From the NCBI RefSeq assembly GCF_034702125.1, contig NC_085861.1:51703295-51767294 (forward strand): 64,000 nucleotides of DNA, given 5' to 3'. Below the pieces are notes generated by a model. That model was not told the origin of the DNA and searched no databases. It saw only the letters and a program-made list of their open reading frames with translations. Numbering within the stretch: position 1 is the first letter of the stretch; every line of letters starts with the position of its first letter. Of this stretch, positions 25,290 through 64,000 are shown piece by piece. Source of the stretch: Engraulis encrasicolus. Taxonomy: Eukaryota > Chordata > Actinopteri > Clupeiformes > Engraulidae. The translations under genes and the position numbers were made by a program.

Positions 25290-25408
25290 CTATCCATGCG
25301 TCAGAGCTGCGCAAACACTCGGTAGGCAGACCATACAAACCCCCACCCACCCCTCCCCTCCCATCCCCCCCTCGCCAGTATAAAACAGCCGGCCCCTACT
25401 CTTTACCC
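25290..25408 (+). promoter_or_regulatory. cck: cck core promoter: CRE/TRE-like site, Sp1-like C-rich tract, TATA box
   Basis: TGCGTCAG (25297-25304) matches the combined CRE/AP-1 element known in mammalian CCK promoters. It is followed by E-box-like GAGCTG, a C-rich CACCC tract (25340-25372) able to bind Sp/KLF factors, and TATAAAA at 25379-25385. Spacing from TATA to the inferred start is normal. Binding itself is inferred from motif and position. Confidence 0.65.
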
Positions 25409-25490
25409 TGAAGTTTCTCATTCACTCGTTCAGAGGACAGGGTGAAATTCTCTCTCTGCTCTGTGGCTTTCTGCTCAGCACAGACTGAAG
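25409..25490 (+). other. cck: cck exon 1, 5' untranslated (predicted)
   Basis: A non-coding first exon is expected in vertebrate cck genes. A TATA box lies at 25379 and a consensus donor (GACTGAAG/GTAAGAT) at 25491. The next acceptor is at 26550-26551, immediately before the start codon, giving a 1061-bp intron 1. The transcription start is inferred from TATA spacing (about 30 bp) and is not seen directly. Confidence 0.7.
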
Positions 25491-25765
25491 GTAAGATGAT
25501 CTTTTGAGTGAGCATGCTTGCGTGCGTCTTTTGTATGAGCAGTATATTGTAGTATTTTGTGGGATATTTGTACCTACTTTATTGGGCCATTTCTGGTCTG
25601 AATTATATCCTTTTTTACTATTGTTATTTTGTGAAGCCAATCTATTGTTTTGGAGCAATTGGCATTTGGAATATGTGAATGAAATTAGATTTTTACTGTA
25701 CAAAAACTGAAAATGTCTAGACAAAGACAAACACAAGAACATGTGAAATTAAACTGAGAACACTT

Positions 25766-25890
25766 CTTTTTTCTGGAATGATTTGGTACCCTAGAATTCC
25801 AAACGTATATTTTACTATTATAGGTTTTTGCATGAATCTGAGAACGTTTATTTTTTTCTGGAATGATTTGGTACCCTAGATTATGGGTTT
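25766..25890. repeat. Tandem duplication in cck intron 1
   Basis: TTTTTTCTGGAATGATTTGG TACCCTAGA occurs at about 25768 and again at 25851, each followed by GGTTTTTGC. Confidence 0.8.
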
Positions 25891-26394
25891 TTGCGTCATA
25901 TTAATCTAGGATGCCATTGCAAAAGACTACCATTTTGGTTATGTACTGTGTAGTGGGAGATGCTGGATATCATGACCGGAACCGAGAGCGGCATTCTCAG
26001 CTCTTCCTGTGATGATATAACCAGACCCATTTCACACAGGTCCCCTGAGACCCCAGGGGGGGACGACTTACACCGAGCACAATTAGAGGCATCTTGCCCT
26101 TTTCAATAATTAATCTCAATGAACTGATCGTTCCATAATGAAGAACAGGTGTCAACGGGGTAATATCTCCAATAAAGACCATATTATGTGGCACAGGAGA
26201 AAAGAACAATGGTTCTCCACAACTAATATGCAGTTATATTAGTGATTATCCAATCTGCAATAACATGTATGGCATCTTTATTGCTTACTGTAAAAATTCA
26301 GGCGGCGCGATCACAACATGCCTTGTAATCCAGTTTTAACTCTGGTGATTCATCCTTTCACCATTATAATGTGACTGACTAAACATTTATCTTG

Positions 26395-26395
<1 letters not shown>

Positions 26396-26452
<57 letters not shown>

Positions 26453-26467
26453 CTGCATGTTTGTATA

Positions 26468-26531
<64 letters not shown>
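26396..26531. repeat. Two GT arrays just before cck exon 2
   Basis: GT at 26396-26450 and 26474-26530. The second ends about 20 bp before the acceptor of exon 2. Confidence 0.97.
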
Positions 26532-26537
<6 letters not shown>

Positions 26538-26551
26538 CGCTTGCATTGCAG

Positions 26552-26894
26552 ATGAACGGTGGCATGTGTGTGTGTGTGCTGCTGGCTGCTCTCTCCAGCA
26601 GCGGTTGCCTGGGGCTCCCAGCCCACCCCCCACAGGAGGACGAAGGGCACGCCCGTGCTGCCGGGGCCGGGGCCATCTCCATCTCCCGGGCAGAGGCTCC
26701 CTCCTCCTCCTCCTCCTCCTCCTCAGCAGCAGCAGCAGCAGCAGGCGCTGTCCACAGGCGTCACGCCCGCTCAGCCCCCTCCTCCAGTGGAGGTGCCCTC
26801 CTGCCTTTCACCAAAGCCTCCATGGAGGACGAGGAGCAACAGGACCCCCGCACCAGCCTCAACCAGCTCATCGCCACACTACTCGCCAGGAAAG
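26552..26894 (+). CDS. cck: cck exon 2 (signal peptide and pro-region, residues 1-114)
   Basis: Begins at ATG directly after acceptor TTGCATTGCAG and ends AAAG before donor GTGAGC, leaving one base of codon 115. It encodes the signal peptide, a Ser-rich and Ala-rich pro-segment made of TCC and GCA triplet runs (26698-26745), and the motif [12 protein letters not shown] that precedes the CCK-containing segment in the family. Confidence 0.95.
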
Positions 26895-27487
26895 GTGAGC
26901 CCGGCCCGGCCCGGCCCAGCTGGCTGCACACACATGCAGTACAGGATGCGCACACACGCACCACGCAGATGCACGCGCGTACACGTGTGACTCCAGCACA
27001 CAGTTAATTTTTACATTTATTGTATTTGGGAAAGCCAGGTTATAGACAGACTACAGAAGCCTGTATGACATATAGCATAATAGGATATAAGACGAGTGAG
27101 AATAATCAAAGGAATGGCAACCTGAAGAGAACATATAGACATGTAGACCCATGACACCAAAGATGTCAAAAAGCCAAACTCGAGCTCATGACCAGATTTG
27201 CTGTGAAACGAATAGAAGTAGCTCTACATCAAACTACAAAACAGGTTTTGTGCCTTTTGATTATTTATGTTTTTATTTCATTTTATTGCTTACATGAGAC
27301 AGAAAAAAATTAACAAATGAAGTAATCATCCTAATGTTTGCGTTCTTCAGGTGCTGCGCGCAGAAACTCTGTGCTGACTAGCAGAGCCAGCGGGCCCGCA
27401 GCGAGCCACCGGATAAAGGACCGCGACTACACGGGCTGGATGGACTTTGGCCGGCGGAGCGCGGAGGAGTATGAGTACTCCTCGTAA
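26552..27487 (+). CDS. cck: Preprocholecystokinin (coding exons 2 and 3)
   Basis: Precursor of the secreted gut and brain peptide cholecystokinin, which acts on G-protein-coupled CCK receptors to control satiety, gallbladder contraction and pancreatic secretion (family knowledge). CDS = 26552-26894 joined to 27351-27487; 159 codons plus TAA. Residues 1 to about 22 ([22 protein letters not shown]) form a signal peptide. The pro-region carries a Ser8 run and an Ala6 run around residues 50-65. Residues 134-147 read [14 protein letters not shown], so the sulfated octapeptide is D140-F147. G148 is the amide donor, R149-R150 the dibasic cleavage site, and the tail SAEEYEYSS has the two usual sulfatable tyrosines. 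The start is the ATG directly after the acceptor TTGCATTGCAG, as in other vertebrate cck genes. Junction AAAG/GTGAGC to TTCTTCAG/GTGCTG keeps phase 1. The protein is somewhat longer than usual (about 115-140 residues) because of the Ser/Ala runs. Gastrin is excluded by the sulfotyrosine position and the tail. Which teleost paralogue this is cannot be settled here. Confidence 0.96.
27351..27487 (+). CDS. cck: cck exon 3 (mature CCK peptides and C-terminal tail)
   Basis: Acceptor GCGTTCTTCAG at 27340-27350; phase 1. Encodes residues 115-159, including R135, R139 and R149-R150 as processing sites, the octapeptide D140-F147, amide donor G148 and the acidic tyrosine-containing tail. Stop TAA is at 27485-27487; 3' UTR follows. 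Confidence 0.97.
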
Positions 27488-28012
27488 AAGAAACACCCAC
27501 CGGCCCGGCGACAACCAACCCCCATCATCCACAACTAACCGACTTGTACAGGAGCAGAGAATCGTCACATTTTGGTGTCTCGGAAATCATTGTGTGAAAA
27601 CTCTATTTGCGATACATTCGATGTAAATTTGTTTGTACAATGAATATGATGCAATATAAATATGAGTGGACATACAGACTTTTGCATAAAAACGTCGTGA
27701 GAATGTTTATTATTTTTCACGTGTGTTTCATGCTTTGCGTCCGACATATACCTTGTGCATTGGCTGATAACCATCTCAAAGAAACAGGCTCCAACAATGG
27801 ACATGGCTGGTGATGTGAGATTATCAGTGACCCGGAGTCTGTTAGGCTTCTGATTTCCCTTTATAAGAAGCGCTCACTGCAAAACAAATAACGGAGTGTT
27901 GATTGACCAATATGTGTGAAGAAAATAAGATTAACGATCTTCAATGTGACCAGTTCGCGCTTATTGACCATTTGCAGCAGCTGCACCCAGCGCTAGCATT
28001 AAAGGTGGACAA

Positions 28013-28018
28013 AATAAA
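28013..28018 (+). terminator. cck: Candidate cck polyadenylation signal AATAAA
   Basis: Canonical hexamer 526 bp after the stop codon. It would give a 3' UTR of roughly 0.55 kb. An AATATAAAT cluster near 27650 is a weaker earlier candidate. Not testable without transcripts. Confidence 0.5.
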
Positions 28019-31000
28019 GACTCGACTGGATCTCATTCTTTAAAGCGGGCTCGAGGGATAGGTCGCTGAGAACATAATAGCCTCGCTCACTAACCAGTTG
28101 TACCACGTGAGACAACACGATGGCACGGCAACAGGGCGTGATCACCACACTTACCATTACAACGCCCCATTAACAGATGCTGTAGGCATTTGAACAGGGC
28201 GCACGGAGGCCTATTTTGGGGAAACAAAGCACGGGAAGGTAGCACATAATCGCACAGGTGCTCAACAATGACAGGGCTTTTTTATTCTGTCTAACAATAA
28301 AACGCATGACTGTGTGCAAACGGAGAGCGAACGAGACCGTATCCTGGGCAATTATGTAGCCTATCCACAACAATAAGCCAGGAGACACATGTGCAGCCCA
28401 ATTTCTGCACCTTGAACCTCGGCAATATAATTGTTTAAGCTGTGCAAAATGCAGCTGATGATGGGTGTTTGAAACACAATACATACATAGTCTAAAATGT
28501 GAATTAATTAATTGCATCAATTCCGCAAAACTACCCATGTGCGCTGTAGGCTATTTTAAGACATCCATACCCTACCATTAGCACCTGGCCATGCAAAGGA
28601 AGAATGGTTCGAAAAACTAGCCACGGAGTGCAAAACACCAAACCTATTCGCATGCCTCTCTGGCTGATGCTCTAAATAGCCACGTTTGTGAATTTTGTAT
28701 TCACTTGACTTGTTGTGAGCTTTGGATTTCAAGTGCAGGAGCTGCGCCTGGAGGTTAGTGTGACATGGAACATCGTGGAATTTTAAGCAAAGACACTTTA
28801 TTTTTAATATTTCGACAACTGCTTAGGCCCTTAATTATAGGCACCCAAAGAGCCTCACCTGTCCTTACGGGACACTCTTCTTTCAGGCCGTTACATTTAC
28901 TTTTTGGTTCTTCTTCGGTGTATGCTAATGAGTCTAGAAGATCGCCATCGCTTGATCGAGCCGTCAGCTTTGAACTTATGCGGGGGTTGCTTCATTACGC
29001 GCTCGTGCGCACACACACTCTAAGCGCACGCCTCCGCAAGAAACACCAGTAAAGGACTTAGGCGAGAAGGCCATGCATGGTTTGAACTTGGACGAGTCAC
29101 CCTGGCAAAGTATGCAATGACTTGCAAGTTCAAGAATTAATATGAGATGTTAGAGAAGTGAAGTGCATAGCTAAAAGACTACCCCCTTAAAAAAAGACCT
29201 ATTGTAGCTGCAGGGACAGTGCAGTGTCCATTGAGTTGGTAATAGGCAGTTGGATATCCATCCGTAAAAGCTCCTTCTTGATAACATCCTACACATTACT
29301 TTGGTTAGAAAATAAAATCTCGACAGACAGAAGTGTAGGGCTGTTGTACACAATGGAATCTGAGGGACCTTGGCCAGTTCATCTTCTGCAAAGTACACCT
29401 CCAATACCTAGAACATTTCCATATATGGGAACAGCATAACTCGGGTCAGTGGGGGGAAAAAAATACAACATTCATTATGATACTAACTGATAAGGAAGGG
29501 GGAGGGATTGACTTCAGAGTGCCAGATTCGAACCTGGGTTGCCATGAGCAAAGTTAACCATTTTGATCAGGTGTGTTAGTGCACTGTACTACAGCACTAT
29601 CAAACATGTCTTTTCTCAGCCAAATCATCTACACATGTAAACAAAACTCAGTGTACTGTGGATATTTTGTTAAGAAAGTTGGTCTTGGGGTCAGAGGGTA
29701 GTCGGATCAAATCCCCAAGCTAACCATAGTGTGTGTGAATGAATGGTCTCTCTTCATCCATGCCCGAAGTGCCCCCAACCCACCTTGCCCCACATTGCTC
29801 CAGGGACAATAACGGATACCCCATTCCTAACTACCAATAAGACGATTTGGATAGAAACGTCAGTAACGTCACTAAACATGAATGTGTCATTAATGAGTCC
29901 AAGAAGCACGGTAGACATTACAAGCACTGTATTATCGTTTCTTCCTGAGAGGCCTTTGAACGACCTGATGGATTTCTGCCGAGCAGACACTCATGCATGT
30001 TTAACTAGAAGACAACAGAGGGTGACAAGGGAAGAAGTCATATGACATTGGATTTTATTGATCACTGTATCTGACAATGCTTCTTGGGGTGTCAGAACGA
30101 CGTGTACATCTCCCTTTAACGCCTTCCAGCAGTTATTCATATCTTTCCACTTCCTTCTAGTTTGTTGCCTGTTTTCGTTTTTTAAAATAGAAAAATAGCC
30201 AGACTAAACTCATTGCATAATTTACCATTTACAAGTGGCATACTTCCCTTTTGTGTGGTACAACATATTAAAACTGCCATGTCAACGTTTCAACAGTAAA
30301 TTTGCTGCGGTACATTCAAAAAACACACATTCAAGTTACATGATGGTTAAGTGCACACACGCCATACTCAGCAGATACATCCAAGTTTTTCTTCCCACAA
30401 AACAAAATATTAACAGACAAAAAACAATATATAATGAAATATGGATGTACATCAATGTGGCACATGTGCTGAGGTTTCATACCTTGAGAAGCAGTCTTGC
30501 TTATTTATAGTTCATTAATTCCCCAAACACTAAAAAGTCAGAAGCATACAGTATATTCTGGTTCAGTGTTAATGCCAAGAAATTACCTTAAAATCTCAGG
30601 CACTAGGACAATGCTCTTAGGGCCACGATGAGAAATGCATTATTACCTATGTAAAGCGTATATATTGTTCAGTTTGTGCACAGTAATCACACACTGAGGT
30701 GATGATACATGAGTCCTGCACACTCTTGGCCAAGGCACCGCAGCTCACCACAACACTGACCCCTGGTGGTCTGGTCTGGAAATGTTTGTCAAATTGCTGA
30801 AGTGTGCATCGTTTCAGGATTCAAGTCACAAACTCTAGGTTTTAGAACTGATTTAACTTCATTTTATACAGATAATGTGTTTGCACACATGAACACACAT
30901 ACACACCCTTATAAATTAGGTTGTCAGTTAAAAAAACAGAAATAAATGAGAAATCGGTATGAATTGCTTTGTCAATCAGAAAGCACAATCATTCTCATCA

Positions 31001-31437
31001 GTCATACATAGAGTTAAATTCATGTTATCTTACTCTATTGAACCACTGAATTTGAGCCTTCAACTGAAAATAAGGGAAGCAACAAGGTTAGTGGTCAACA
31101 CAAACCACTTGCTTTTTAAATTTAGGAACACATTAATATTTAGGACGTCATCCTCGAAATAATTTGGTTTAAGTTAGGGGCCAAGATCTAGCCTTTTCAA
31201 GCTTTTCAAGGGCATTGCGCTTATCTAATTTGTCTCAAGTCATGGCCTACTGTCTCTCTCCTTCAGAGCTACAGATTGCACTAGGGATGTTAGAAGTATG
31301 GTTTCAACTACTTGACTTTAAACAAACACTCACCTGAATGCAACATTGGATGAATTAAGGTGCTTTATCGGCAACGTTTTCCCCCTAATGCGGGGAGGTA
31401 TTTAGTTCTTGCCCCGGAGAGGGTAAGGACATAAGGT
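28019..31437. other. Convergent intergenic region between cck and trak1
   Basis: Single-copy-looking DNA with SINE pieces at about 29500-29600 and 29650-29830. No coding potential beyond chance ORFs. Part may be long 3' UTR of trak1. Confidence 0.4.
29650..29830 (+). mobile_element. tRNA-derived SINE fragment (second family)
   Basis: GTTGGTCTTGGGGTCAGAGGG and CGGATCAAATCCCC (B-box-like), then GCTCCAGGGACAATAACGGA TACCCC, shared with 43650-43806. Confidence 0.55.
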
Positions 31438-31443
31438 TTTATT
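31438..31443 (-). terminator. trak1: Candidate trak1 polyadenylation signal (AATAAA on minus strand)
   Basis: TTTATT on the plus strand, 525 bp past the stop. Other copies exist farther on (for example near 30054), so a longer 3' UTR is possible. Confidence 0.3.
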
Positions 31444-31967
31444 AGTAGGACACAGTGCTGAAGCCCCAGATTGAAGAGAAGAGTCTGGGGCAAAAATAGA
31501 GAGAGGAAGTACAGCGAAATGTCTTCCGGGACCCACCACAGTTGCCTTCATCATTCAGAAAAGAGAAACAAAAAAGTGCTTTTATAAAAGTAAATGACCA
31601 CTGTGTCGTGATCTCTGTGCCAATTAATTACACACCAAGTAATGACGCTACATGAAGCTGTGCCACACCCCTGACTTAAAACAGTACTGACGCAACTGTA
31701 TCGTGGGTATAGATAGACGCAACTCGTTGCACAGACTCAAATGAAGGACTCAGGGCTCACTTGTACAAAAAAAAACATCTGTCCAAGCAGCCCCACCACA
31801 CCCCCTACAGGCACAGAGTGGATTTGTCACAAAAGGCAAAACATTCTAGCATCCTGTATACACACATCGGGTCCTGCACGCTCACACATACAGCACACAC
31901 ACGCTTAAACGGAGGTTTAACGGATGACATTGATGGGAGGGGTCAAGGGAAGAAAAAAGGCTTTCAT

Positions 31968-60738
<28,771 letters not shown>

Positions 60739-60745
60739 GCTCCTG

Positions 60746-60802
60746 CTACGCCCTGGGTGCTAACGATGTCACCGGCCTCTGCTCTCGAAAATCCAGCGCC
60801 AT
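60746..60802 (-). promoter_or_regulatory. trak1: Upstream ORF in the trak1 5' leader (18 codons)
   Basis: Reads MALDFREQRPVTSLAPRA then TAG, with A at -3 and G at +4 (strong context). It ends 7 nt before the trak1 start codon. If the leader is unspliced here, it would lower initiation at the main start. Translation is not shown. Confidence 0.45.

Positions 60803-64000
<3,198 letters not shown>

Noticed and set aside
26555..26585. GT-rich start of the cck coding region looked like microsatellite invasion of the signal peptide
   Set aside because: The encoded MCVCVLL resembles the normal CCK signal peptide (mammals have a similar V-C-x-C-V-L), so it is a conserved coding match beside a real intronic GT array.

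Overview
This is a stretch of teleost fish nuclear DNA. The evidence is intron-containing genes with GT-AG junctions, a vertebrate neuropeptide gene, very long dinucleotide microsatellites, and dense fish-type mobile DNA (Tc1-like, hAT, PiggyBac-like and Harbinger-like elements, tRNA-derived SINEs, L2/Rex1-type LINE tails). Two protein-coding genes can be supported. I found no bacterial-type system, CRISPR array, rRNA or functional tRNA gene.

Gene 1, plus strand, about 25.4-28.0 kb: cholecystokinin (cck). A TATA-containing promoter and a non-coding exon 1 are followed by two coding exons (26552-26894 and 27351-27487). They encode a 159-residue preprohormone ending in the classic CCK C-terminus: amidated octapeptide DYTGWMDF, then GRR, then the SAEEYEYSS tail.

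Gene 2, minus strand, 60.7 kb down to 32.0 kb: trak1 (trafficking kinesin-binding protein 1, Milton family). Fifteen coding exons were joined by hand. All junctions use GT-AG and all phases agree, giving a predicted 1034-residue protein. The first exon corresponds to the short-N-terminus isoform known in mammals (exon 1 runs into ...EEVLCAERVGQ). Exons for the longer N-terminus, if present, lie beyond the right edge.

cck and trak1 face each other tail to tail, about 4 kb apart, the arrangement I recall for human 3p22.1, so the block appears to be ancient vertebrate synteny. The two genes act in unrelated pathways (a secreted gut-brain peptide and a motor adaptor for mitochondrial transport).

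Layout: 1-25 kb is gene-free and repeat-rich (LINE tails, a decayed Tc1 element, a hAT MITE, a LINE split by an unclassified 1.5-kb inverted-repeat element, a PiggyBac-like MITE, an L2 tail inside a TCATA satellite, a 170-bp TTC tract). 25-28 kb is cck. 28-31.9 kb is the convergent intergenic gap. 32-60.8 kb is trak1 with repeat-filled introns, including a Tc1-type element nested in a hAT-like element. 60.8-64 kb is upstream of the trak1 short-isoform start and includes an 80-unit GT array. The most unusual item is a small retroposed sequence, present at least twice, with a hammerhead-ribozyme-like core. One copy is only 92 bp and has a perfect 16-bp target duplication.
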